From Campylobacterales bacterium (GTDB lineage Bacteria > Campylobacterota > Campylobacteria > Campylobacterales > Nautiliaceae): a DNA stretch of 36,674 nt. Location of the stretch: the NCBI GenBank assembly GCA_027023105.1, contig JALVWY010000088.1:1-36674 (forward strand), in the 5' to 3' direction. The first letter of the stretch is position 1. Each line of letters opens with the position of its first letter. The position numbers and the translations under genes were made by a program. A model generated the notes under the pieces. That model had not been told where the DNA came from. It was given only the letters and a program-made list of their open reading frames with translations, and made no database searches. Below are positions 28,590 to 36,674 of this stretch, in pieces.

Positions 28590-30170
28590 TTACCTTTTTG
28601 TATTTCTTTTAATTGAAACTATAATTTGCCATATTAATATTGAAAAAATTATATAAAATATTAAAGAAATAAATTCTAAACCTTTTTTAAGAAATTTTGA
28701 AAAAGGTAAAATATTTTTTGCAAAACTATTTAATAAGTCCGTAAAATATTCAATATAAATATTTATTGGTGGATATATCTTATATAACCAATTCTGTTCA
28801 TATCCATAAATAATCAAACAATATAATAAAGCAAACCCTATAATCCATAAGATTGGCTTAAAATAATTTTGAGCAAATGATGAAATATAATCATTTATAT
28901 AAAATACAATTTTTTCTTGTATATTACCCCTTAATTGTTTTGTTTTTAGTTCTTCTTTATATTTTTTCATTTCTTGGACAAAATATTTATTGGCTTCTAT
29001 GTAATTATTAATTTTATCAAAAGAGTGTTTTATAATTCTAAAGGTCTCTCTATTTGTATTTTGAAATTCAATATTTATATTTAAAAAATTCGGGGCTTCT
29101 TTGATATTTATATTTTCAATATCAAGACCACTTTCAAAAGTGCTATTTCTAAAATTTATAAAATCTAAGAATGTTGCATATTTAAAGATAGCTATTTCTT
29201 CCTTTTTCTTATTTTCTGTGCCAAATTTACAATTTTCAAAAACAACAAAATCATCAAATATACTTTTATATATTTTAAATTGTTCAAATTCGGTTCCAAA
29301 AAAATCTACAATTTTTTCAAAGTTAGAATTATTAATTTCAAATTTATTTAAACTATTTTCTTTAAATTCAAACTTACTCTTAAAATTACTATTTAGAATT
29401 TCAAAATTTTTGATTTTATATTTGTTTAATATAAATTTTTTCTCAAAAATACAACTATTAAATCTAATATCTTCTATTTCATTATTTTCTTTATTTTCAT
29501 TATAATGATATTGATTTGTATTGAAAAGCATATCTTTAAAAGAAACTCTATTAAATTCAATATTTTTATGAAATTTACAAGTATACTCAAACTGTGAATA
29601 ATTATAAGTAGCTAATTTTTTTTGTTCTTCTGGTATATAATTTGATACAGTTTCGTAAAATTCACATATTTGATAAATCACATTGTATTCCTTTTTCAAA
29701 ACTCCATAATCATACAATGTCCATCTATCGTGAAACTTACAATCTTGAAAAAAACATTCTACATTTTCTAAATCTAAACTTGAAAGATAAAATTCACAAC
29801 AATTAAAACATATTTGACCAAATAGATTTAAAATTTTTAGATAATCAAATGTATCTCGTCCATCTCTTTTAGGAAAGTGAATAAAACTTGGGATAAAAAT
29901 GCTCTTTTTTAAAGATTCATTGTATTTATTTTTATCAAATTTACTATTTTTTAGATAAGAAGCAATTTCATCTTTTGAATATTTATCATCAAGCAATTCT
30001 CTATGCTTAAATACTTGCTCAATTGTATAATTTATAAACTCATTATAAAAACTAGACAATAGCCCAGAATGACGATCTTTTTGATAATCATTTTTTATGC
30101 AATGTAATATGCATTTATCATTATTTCTATAAATATCCCTTTCACATTTATCCATATTACATATTTTCAT
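28590..30170 (-). CDS. Cys-rich N-terminal motif + pentapeptide-like repeats + C-terminal TM protein
   Basis: CNMDKCERDIYRNNDKCILHC; phased F-rich repeats (FNSCIFEKKF, FEILNSNFKSKFEF, FEINNSNFEKIVDF, FVVFENCKF); two C-terminal TM helices. Confidence 0.7.
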   Translation of the reverse strand: MKICNMDKCERDIYRNNDKCILHCIKNDYQKDRHSGLLSSFYNEFINYTIEQVFKHRELLDDKYSKDEIASYLKNSKFDKNKYNESLKKSIFIPSFIHFPKRDGRDTFDYLKILNLFGQICFNCCEFYLSSLDLENVECFFQDCKFHDRWTLYDYGVLKKEYNVIYQICEFYETVSNYIPEEQKKLATYNYSQFEYTCKFHKNIEFNRVSFKDMLFNTNQYHYNENKENNEIEDIRFNSCIFEKKFILNKYKIKNFEILNSNFKSKFEFKENSLNKFEINNSNFEKIVDFFGTEFEQFKIYKSIFDDFVVFENCKFGTENKKKEEIAIFKYATFLDFINFRNSTFESGLDIENINIKEAPNFLNINIEFQNTNRETFRIIKHSFDKINNYIEANKYFVQEMKKYKEELKTKQLRGNIQEKIVFYINDYISSFAQNYFKPILWIIGFALLYCLIIYGYEQNWLYKIYPPINIYIEYFTDLLNSFAKNILPFSKFLKKGLEFISLIFYIIFSILIWQIIVSIKRNTKR

Positions 30171-30210
30171 TAATAATGGCTATTCCATTTAATATTATAA
30201 AATTTCATAA

Positions 30211-30888
30211 TTATTTCTCAAAAACCAAAATCATTTTTTCAGCCTCTTCACTTCCGTAAAGAGAAATAGGAACCATATTTTTTAATTTCATACTGGTAAG
30301 TTTTTCAATCTCTTCTACTGAATGATAATATTGTGTTATTGATTTTTGTTTTTTTATGTAGCAGTTATTATCTTTTTTTTCAAAAAGTGTAATTTCGGTA
30401 ATTAATTTATTATCTTCAAATTGACTGTAAAGTGTAGAAAATCTGTTTTCATCTTCGGCTTTTAAATTTCCAATAGCCAACTCATCCATTGCATAAAAAG
30501 TATTAATATCAAATATAAAATATTTTTCCACTACTTTTTCAACACAGGAAAAAAATATTTTAAGCTCATTTTTATCCATATAATTAATTACATCAAAAAT
30601 AGCCGTGGCAGCTTCAAATTTTTCTTTCATATCGCAAATATTTGTATTTTCACAATTACAGCCCTTTTTTTGTGCCTTTTTTACCTGAGAAGAGCTTAAA
30701 TCAACACCTTTTATATCAATACCGGCTTTTTTTGCCATTAAACAAAAATCTCCGCCCCCACATCCTATATCAAGAAGATTTTTAATATTTAATTCTTTTA
30801 TAATATCCAAAAAACTGCCCCAAAGCATATCGGCGGCTTCTTTATCTAAAAAAAGCTCTTCAATTTCAGCATATAGTTCAAGCCCCAT
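30211..30888 (-). CDS. SAM-dependent class I methyltransferase
   Basis: LLDIGCGGGDFCLMAKKAGIDIKGVDLSSSQVKKA. Confidence 0.82.
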   Translation of the reverse strand: MGLELYAEIEELFLDKEAADMLWGSFLDIIKELNIKNLLDIGCGGGDFCLMAKKAGIDIKGVDLSSSQVKKAQKKGCNCENTNICDMKEKFEAATAIFDVINYMDKNELKIFFSCVEKVVEKYFIFDINTFYAMDELAIGNLKAEDENRFSTLYSQFEDNKLITEITLFEKKDNNCYIKKQKSITQYYHSVEEIEKLTSMKLKNMVPISLYGSEEAEKMILVFEK

Positions 30889-31489
30889 GAACCTGTCCTA
30901 TTTTTGCAATTAAATCTAAGATTTCTTTTTTATTTGTGCTAAATGAATTTTTATTAGCAATAACTCTTGCGGATGAGTGCATAATAACCTCTTTTTCTTC
31001 CATTCCGTTTTCTTTTAGTGTTCCGCCTGTTTGGACAATATCAACTATTACATCACTAAGCCCTACAAGTGGAGATAGTTCAATAGAACCGTTTAGTTTA
31101 ATAATTTCTATTGGGATTCCTTTTTTTGAAAAATATTTTTTTGCAATATTTTGAAGTTTTGTAGCAACTTTAATTCTAGTTTTGCTTTTATAACTCTCAT
31201 CCCCTTTTATCCCGGCGACACTGACCCTACACTCTCCAAGTCCTAAATCCATAAGTTCCAAAACATCTGAATTAAGCTCGGTAATCACATCATATCCCAC
31301 AACTCCAATATCTGCCGCTTGCTTCTGGACATAAGTTGCCACATCCCAGTTTCTTACATTCAAAAATGTAAATCCAGCCTTTTTTAAAATAAGTTTTCTG
31401 TTTTCAAACTCAAAATCCTCATTAAAAATCTTCTTAAAAATCGCCAAAACATCCTCGGCAATTCTACCTTTTGGTAAAGCTATTGTCAT
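30878..31489 (-). CDS. hisG: ATP phosphoribosyltransferase, short form
   Basis: MTIALPKGRIAEDVL; DIGVVGYDVITE; DVIVDIVQTGGTLKENGM; about 200 aa, short (HisZ-dependent) type. Confidence 0.94.
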   Translation of the reverse strand: MTIALPKGRIAEDVLAIFKKIFNEDFEFENRKLILKKAGFTFLNVRNWDVATYVQKQAADIGVVGYDVITELNSDVLELMDLGLGECRVSVAGIKGDESYKSKTRIKVATKLQNIAKKYFSKKGIPIEIIKLNGSIELSPLVGLSDVIVDIVQTGGTLKENGMEEKEVIMHSSARVIANKNSFSTNKKEILDLIAKIGQVHGA

Positions 31490-32081
31490 TATTTTCCTTT
31501 ATTGTTTTTTCCATTCCCCTAAAAACCAAATCTTTTATATAAATTCCATCAACAAAAGAGCTCAAAAACTCCCCGTCTCCTCCTGTAAAATAATAAGGTC
31601 CTTTAAAAGATTTTATAATCTCCAAAATCGCTCCCACACTTCCGTATAAAAGAGCTTCGTTTGTATTTTGAGGAAGTTTATCTAAATCAAACTTTTTTAT
31701 TTCCATATCCAAAACTTTTGAAATTTTAACAAAAGCTTCCTTAAAAGCAAAAATTCCGGGCATTATAATCCCGCCTTTATGAACTCCGTTTTGCATAATA
31801 TCAATCGTTACCGCACTTCCTGCATCTACAACGACTCCGTTTTTTATACTTTTACAAGCCATTATTCTGTCAATTCCGAGATTTTTATAATCTGTTTTAA
31901 AATTTACATAATTTTTTAAATTAATTGCACTTGGATTTAATTTTAGAAGTTCTTTTTCTTTTTGTTCATTTACACTTATATAAAAAATTTTTTTGTTAAA
32001 TTTTTTGATTTTTTTTAAGTCATAAATTCTCTCATTTTCTAAAATGTGATAATTTGTATTTCCAATATCAATTAAAATCAA
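31464..32081 (-). CDS. coaX: Type III pantothenate kinase (TTG start)
   Basis: ILIDIGNTNYH; LGIDRIMACK; VVVDAGSAVTIDIMQNGVHKGGIIMPG. Confidence 0.92.
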   Translation of the reverse strand: MILIDIGNTNYHILENERIYDLKKIKKFNKKIFYISVNEQKEKELLKLNPSAINLKNYVNFKTDYKNLGIDRIMACKSIKNGVVVDAGSAVTIDIMQNGVHKGGIIMPGIFAFKEAFVKISKVLDMEIKKFDLDKLPQNTNEALLYGSVGAILEIIKSFKGPYYFTGGDGEFLSSFVDGIYIKDLVFRGMEKTIKENNDNSFTKR

Positions 32082-32370
32082 AAATCCTCCAATCTTTTAA
32101 AAGCTCTTTTGTTTTAGAACAAACAGGAGCGTTTATGATTAAAATTTTCTTTTTATATCTAAAATTAATTTCAGGTAAAAGTTTAAAATATTCTTCAATA
32201 TCTTTTTTTAAAATTCTTGTTTTTTTATCTATTTTCAAAATAAAACAATATTCATTTTTGATATTAACTCCAAGATATGCTTTTATTTTTTTTCTGGTAT
32301 TTAATTCAATAGGCTTTAATTCTTTACATATGATTTTATTTTTAATTAAAATATTTAAAATTTCTTTCAT
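32068..32370 (-). CDS. Uncharacterised 100-aa protein between xer and coaX
   Basis: Overlapping start and stop with both neighbours; no motif recognised. Confidence 0.6.
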   Translation of the reverse strand: MKEILNILIKNKIICKELKPIELNTRKKIKAYLGVNIKNEYCFILKIDKKTRILKKDIEEYFKLLPEINFRYKKKILIINAPVCSKTKELLKDWRIFDFN

Positions 32371-33197
32371 TACAAATCTTTTAGAGGATGATATTTTAAA
32401 ACACTCTCTTTTAAATTTTCTTTTTGTATATGGGTATAAATCTGAGTGGTATTAAGTGAAGAGTGTCCTAAAAGTTCCTGGACAATTCTTAAATCCGCCC
32501 CACCTAAAACAAGTGAAGTTGCAAAAGAGTGCCTTAGGGTGTGAGGTGAAACACCTAAATATTTTTTAGTAATATTAAAAGCACTAATTCTGCTTAGTTT
32601 ATTGCAGTTTTTATTTACAAAAATATATTCATTCCCGCAAGGTCTTTTATAAAGATACTCATTAATAGCCTTTAAGGCAATCTCAGCTATTGGGACAACT
32701 CTTTGTTTTTCACCTTTTGCCATTGTAACTTTAACCCATCCCTCTTCAATATCAGCCGATTTTACATTCAATGCTTCGCTGATTCTAAGACCGCACGCAT
32801 ACAAAAACAAAATCAAAGCCTTATCTCTTAATTCAAACCACGAAGATTTTTGATAATTTATATGCTCAACACTTCTTAAAATTTCTTCTTTACTTAAAAA
32901 TTTTGGAAGTGTTTTTGGAATTTTTGCTTGTTTAACTTTAAATTTTTCATCAATAATTTCTTTTTTATAAGCAAAATCAAAAAAAGAATTAATAGCACTG
33001 AGTTTTCTATTAAGGGAGCGTTTATTATCTATTTCGGATAAAAAAGAGATAATATCGCTTGTATCAGCTTCTACTATTGGTCTTTTTAAAAATTCTTCAA
33101 ACTGAACTAAATCCCTCTTATAAGCATCATATGTATTTTTACTTACAGCTTTATTTATAAGAAGGTATTCTAAAAAACTTTCTATATATTTACTCAA
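32370..33197 (-). CDS. Tyrosine recombinase, Xer family (probable TTG start at 33195-33197)
   Basis: YACGLRISEALNV; GVSPHTLRHSFATSLVLGGADLRIVQELLGHSSLNTTQIYTHI catalytic box. Confidence 0.92.
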   Translation of the reverse strand: MSKYIESFLEYLLINKAVSKNTYDAYKRDLVQFEEFLKRPIVEADTSDIISFLSEIDNKRSLNRKLSAINSFFDFAYKKEIIDEKFKVKQAKIPKTLPKFLSKEEILRSVEHINYQKSSWFELRDKALILFLYACGLRISEALNVKSADIEEGWVKVTMAKGEKQRVVPIAEIALKAINEYLYKRPCGNEYIFVNKNCNKLSRISAFNITKKYLGVSPHTLRHSFATSLVLGGADLRIVQELLGHSSLNTTQIYTHIQKENLKESVLKYHPLKDL

Positions 33198-34194
33198 TAA
33201 AAAATACCTTATCCTGATTATATATTTTACATCCATCAAATCTTAACGGCTCACTTGTATCAAACTGATTTGTTTTATAGACAGTAATATTTAAATCAGG
33301 TGATATTTTAAGCAGATATCCGTTTGTGGTAAGAGTATAAATATTTCCGTTACACACACTCGGTGCAAAAAAATCTGCAAACGGAAGATTCTTTTCTTTT
33401 AGTTTTTTTAGATTGGAATTTAACTTAATAATTTTTCCTTCAACATTAAAAACATACAAATTATTTTTATACGAAATTATATGTTTTATTTCATCTTTAT
33501 AAGTAATTAAGAAATTTGGATTAAACAATACTATTTTTTTAGGTGTCGCCATAAAAAGATTATTGTTTACTATTTTTAGAAAAATTATATTATCAATAAT
33601 AGAATCATCTGAAATATCAATATTTCTAATGAACTGATATGTTTTTGCATCCACAACAGCTATATTCCCGTTAAGCAAAGGATATAAAATCAATCCCTGA
33701 TAAAAAACAGGTTTAGCTCCAAGATATTTTGCAGCAATTACATCATCGCCTTTTTTTAAAAAAAGCATTTTATTTTGTTTTAAAGAATAAAGTCCGTATA
33801 AATTGTTTTCAAAAACCAAAGCTATTTTATCTTTGTTTTGTGTCGCAGAGTAAAGCATATAAGGCATTTTTACAGTTTTGTTTTCATCAATAACTAAAAG
33901 TTTATCATTATAGGCGGCTAGATTTTTAGATATTTTTTTAAATTTTCCAAGTTTTTTACCGTTTACATCAAAATAAACATATTCTCCTCTTACACCGTCA
34001 TCTAAAAAAGAAGTTTTTTTCGTATATTTTAATGTTAAAACTCTAAATGTTTTTGAATCTTTTGTGTAATCATATAAGCTTTCATCTAAATTTTTATTTT
34101 TTAATGTTTCATTACTGAATTTTTGAGGTTCAAAATTTTTTGTGCTACAACCCAAAAATAAAAAGAGCGGTATTAAAACAAAAAAATATCTCAT
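33190..34194 (-). CDS. Lipoprotein with WD/PQQ-like beta-propeller character
   Basis: Lipobox FLFLGCSTK; repeated beta-strand segments. Confidence 0.55.
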   Translation of the reverse strand: MRYFFVLIPLFLFLGCSTKNFEPQKFSNETLKNKNLDESLYDYTKDSKTFRVLTLKYTKKTSFLDDGVRGEYVYFDVNGKKLGKFKKISKNLAAYNDKLLVIDENKTVKMPYMLYSATQNKDKIALVFENNLYGLYSLKQNKMLFLKKGDDVIAAKYLGAKPVFYQGLILYPLLNGNIAVVDAKTYQFIRNIDISDDSIIDNIIFLKIVNNNLFMATPKKIVLFNPNFLITYKDEIKHIISYKNNLYVFNVEGKIIKLNSNLKKLKEKNLPFADFFAPSVCNGNIYTLTTNGYLLKISPDLNITVYKTNQFDTSEPLRFDGCKIYNQDKVFFIE

Positions 34195-34760
34195 TTTACT
34201 ATCCCGTAATGAAGAAGATAAGCCCCAAGCGCTTTAAATTTAGAATTAGGATTTATGTTATTAAACACTTCTTTTGCTTTTTTTCTGTTATGCTCTTCTA
34301 AATATATTTTCATTAAAGCAAATCTGACAGGATTTTTAAGAATTTTATAACTTGGATTCAAAAGATATCCCTCAAGCGATTCTTTTGTTCCTTTTTGCAT
34401 TGCAATTTCATAGGCTTTTAAAGCTTCCAGGCTTTTTGAATTTACTTTTGAATATTCACCTTTATTAAAAAGATATAAATTATAAAGCTTTTTATCTTTT
34501 TTTACAATTTCAAGAGCTTTTTTATCGTTTGGATTTTGCAAAAGTGTCTCAAATGCATTATTTGCTTTTATAAGATTTTGTTTTTGAATATAGGTGTAAA
34601 TATTATATCCTATTAAATAAGCAGCTAATATAACAACTGTCAATATAATCTGTTTTTTATATTTTTTAACAAATTTTTCCAGCTTAAAAACTTTTACTAA
34701 AAGCTCTTCATCCTGTTTTAGCTCTTCAGTATCTCTTTTTATTTCATCTTTAATACCCAT
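34191..34760 (-). CDS. Single-TM TPR-like protein (YfgM-like)
   Basis: N-terminal cytosolic helix, TM IILTVVILAAYLIGYNIY, helical repeats. Confidence 0.5.
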   Translation of the reverse strand: MGIKDEIKRDTEELKQDEELLVKVFKLEKFVKKYKKQIILTVVILAAYLIGYNIYTYIQKQNLIKANNAFETLLQNPNDKKALEIVKKDKKLYNLYLFNKGEYSKVNSKSLEALKAYEIAMQKGTKESLEGYLLNPSYKILKNPVRFALMKIYLEEHNRKKAKEVFNNINPNSKFKALGAYLLHYGIVK

Positions 34761-34771
34761 AAATTGCCTTT

Positions 34772-35641
34772 TTATTGAAATTTTATCAAATAATCGTCTA
34801 TTTTTTTTATAACTTCCGGTGCTATTTTAACATTTAATTCTATAATTTTTAAATTTAGGGGAAATTTTTTAAGTTTTACATAATCTTTTGCTGTTGTTAT
34901 TATAGTTTTATCTTTAAATTCTTTTAAATCTTCCCACTTATACTCATAATGGTCCGGAAAAAATTTATATTTTTTATCCCAAAAATTAAGAAGCCTTTTT
35001 GGATTAGAAATACCGCTTATTAAAATATCTCCCTTAGGAACTTTAACTTCTCTTTGAATATCATCTAAGACAATATCAGCATATTTTAAAAAACTTCTTG
35101 GATATCTATATCCGCCTGCAGGCAAAACAAAAGGATTTTTTATTTTTTTATCAATTACGATATTAAGTTTTTTAAAAGGTTTATCAAATCCATCATCTAA
35201 AATAACAAAATCAGCCCCTAATTCTTTAGCTTTTATTATTCCTTTTTTTCTATCTTCACTGACAATCACAGCCGCTTTTGTAAAAAGAGCTGTTTCCATT
35301 GCTTCATCACCGCTTATATCTACATCAACCAAAATTTTTTCAAAATCCTTAACGACAACAAGCCCCTTGCTTTTTCTTTTGTATCCCCTCATAACAACAG
35401 CGATTTTTTTATCTTCATAACGATTAATAACAGCTTTTGTCAAAGGTGTTTTTCCACTACCTCCAACAATAATATTTCCAATAGAAATTATAGGAATTCC
35501 TAAATCTTTATAATTTCTAGGAAATTTAATTAAAACAATTAAATAATAAATTAAAGAAAAAGGAAGTAAAGCTAAAATAAAAGCCCGGTGATACCACTTC
35601 GGTTCAAAAAGCATTTCTTCAAAAAAATTATATATTTTCAC
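34772..35641 (-). CDS. lpxK: Tetraacyldisaccharide 4'-kinase (GTG start)
   Basis: IPIISIGNIIVGGSGKTPLTKAVI; VIVSEDRKKGI; FVILDDGFDKP. Confidence 0.95.
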   Translation of the reverse strand: MKIYNFFEEMLFEPKWYHRAFILALLPFSLIYYLIVLIKFPRNYKDLGIPIISIGNIIVGGSGKTPLTKAVINRYEDKKIAVVMRGYKRKSKGLVVVKDFEKILVDVDISGDEAMETALFTKAAVIVSEDRKKGIIKAKELGADFVILDDGFDKPFKKLNIVIDKKIKNPFVLPAGGYRYPRSFLKYADIVLDDIQREVKVPKGDILISGISNPKRLLNFWDKKYKFFPDHYEYKWEDLKEFKDKTIITTAKDYVKLKKFPLNLKIIELNVKIAPEVIKKIDDYLIKFQ

Positions 35642-36433
35642 TTAAAGCCTAATGTCTCTTTCATATAAAAAGTCGTGTCCTATTGTTCTTGCTTTTAGTT
35701 TTACAATAATTGGAGGCTTTCTTTTAAACTGATTTTGATAAACTTTTTTTAATACAAATTCCACTAAATTTTTATCATATTTTTTAAGTAGCTCTTCTTT
35801 TGTAGCTCTGTTATCTACAAAATCTCTTAATACCTCATCTAAAACTTCATAACTGTATCCAAGGTCAGCTTCATCACTTTGCCCTTCCCATAAATCGGCA
35901 CTTGGAGGTTTAGAAATAATCTCTTCATTAACCCCTAAATATCCGGCAAATTCAAAAATCTCCGTTTTATACAAATCCCCTATAGGATTTAGTGCACTTG
36001 CCAAATCTCCAAAAAGCGTCCCGTATCCAAGCATCAGTTCGCTTTTATTGCTTGTGCCTATTACCAGCGCATTAAGTTCGGCAGACTTATCATAAAGAAT
36101 AGCCATTCTCATTCTGGCAGAAAAATTCCCAAATCTCACTTTATTATCAATTTTATATGCTTCAAGCAAAGGAGCAATAGAGATAATTTCATAATCAATA
36201 TCAAATTTTTCACAAAGTTTTTTGGCATCTTCAATACTTGATTTACTTGAATATTGGCTTGGCAGCAAAAAGGCTTTAAAATTATTTCCTAACGCCTTTT
36301 TTGCCAAAACTGCCACAACAGCACTATCAATTCCACCGCTAAGACCTAAAATTCCTCTTTTTAGTCCTGTTTTAGTAATCTCTTCATAAATAAATTTAAT
36401 TAAAAACTCTTCAATCAATTCCCATTTTTTCAT
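35642..36433 (-). CDS. nadE: NAD synthetase
   Basis: LGLSGGIDSAVVAVLAKKALG; VIGTSNKSELMLGYGTLFGDLASALNPIGDLYKTEIF. Confidence 0.96.
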   Translation of the reverse strand: MKKWELIEEFLIKFIYEEITKTGLKRGILGLSGGIDSAVVAVLAKKALGNNFKAFLLPSQYSSKSSIEDAKKLCEKFDIDYEIISIAPLLEAYKIDNKVRFGNFSARMRMAILYDKSAELNALVIGTSNKSELMLGYGTLFGDLASALNPIGDLYKTEIFEFAGYLGVNEEIISKPPSADLWEGQSDEADLGYSYEVLDEVLRDFVDNRATKEELLKKYDKNLVEFVLKKVYQNQFKRKPPIIVKLKARTIGHDFLYERDIRL

Positions 36434-36441
36434 TTTAAACC

Positions 36442-36674
36442 TTAGCTGTCTATATAATTTTTAAGAAGTTTTCCAATATTCGGATGTCTAAGTTTTTTAA
36501 TAGCACTGCTTTCTATTTGTCTAACTCTCTCTCTTGTTACATTTAGCGCTTTTCCAATTTCTTCAAGAGTTCTTTCGCTTTTATCCGGCATAAGACCAAA
36601 GCGCATTTTAATAACTTCTCTTTCCCTTTCATTTAAATTCTCAAGTATTTCATCGATATGTTTTCTTAAATCTT
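36442..36674 (-). CDS. rpoD: RNA polymerase sigma factor RpoD, C-terminal region 4 (partial)
   Basis: LEEIGKALNVTRERVRQIESSAIKKLRHPNIGKLLKNYIDS. Confidence 0.95.
   Translation of the reverse strand, partial: DLRKHIDEILENLNEREREVIKMRFGLMPDKSERTLEEIGKALNVTRERVRQIESSAIKKLRHPNIGKLLKNYIDS

Noticed and set aside
29101-29505. ORF on + strand opposite the pentapeptide protein (134 aa)
   Set aside because: Antisense shadow; Ser/Leu/Phe-rich, periodicity mirrors the repeat gene.

Overview
AT-rich window from a Campylobacterota genome, most likely Nautiliales-like (inferred from gene content and protein character, not searched). Most of it is dense, overlapping core operons: OmpA-like lipoprotein/ftsK/flgL, xseA/alr/rpsR/ssb/rpsF, gap, a pqi (MCE transport) operon, a Lys-Glu-Val-Asp tRNA cluster, a moxR-bat operon, fba, PpiC-type isomerase, yebC, nth, hisG/coaX/xer, lpxK, nadE and the 3' end of rpoD. 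Accessory elements are a three-gene type II restriction-modification operon (m5C MTase, N4/N6 MTase, LAGLIDADG-like+HNH nuclease) next to the tRNA cluster, a solitary REP-associated (HUH/Y1) transposase, and a two-gene Fic + zinc-finger/pentapeptide/membrane protein cassette. The least expected signals are: (1) three genes (ftsK, the m5C MTase, an ACC-deaminase-like gene) whose conserved N-termini extend upstream of any ATG/GTG/TTG and can only begin at ATT, ATC or ATA, each behind a well-placed Shine-Dalgarno; (2) flgL, which has a canonical start and a sigma54-like promoter but an in-frame amber at codon 20. No CRISPR array or complete insertion sequence was seen. All product names come from reading motifs; no database search was possible.
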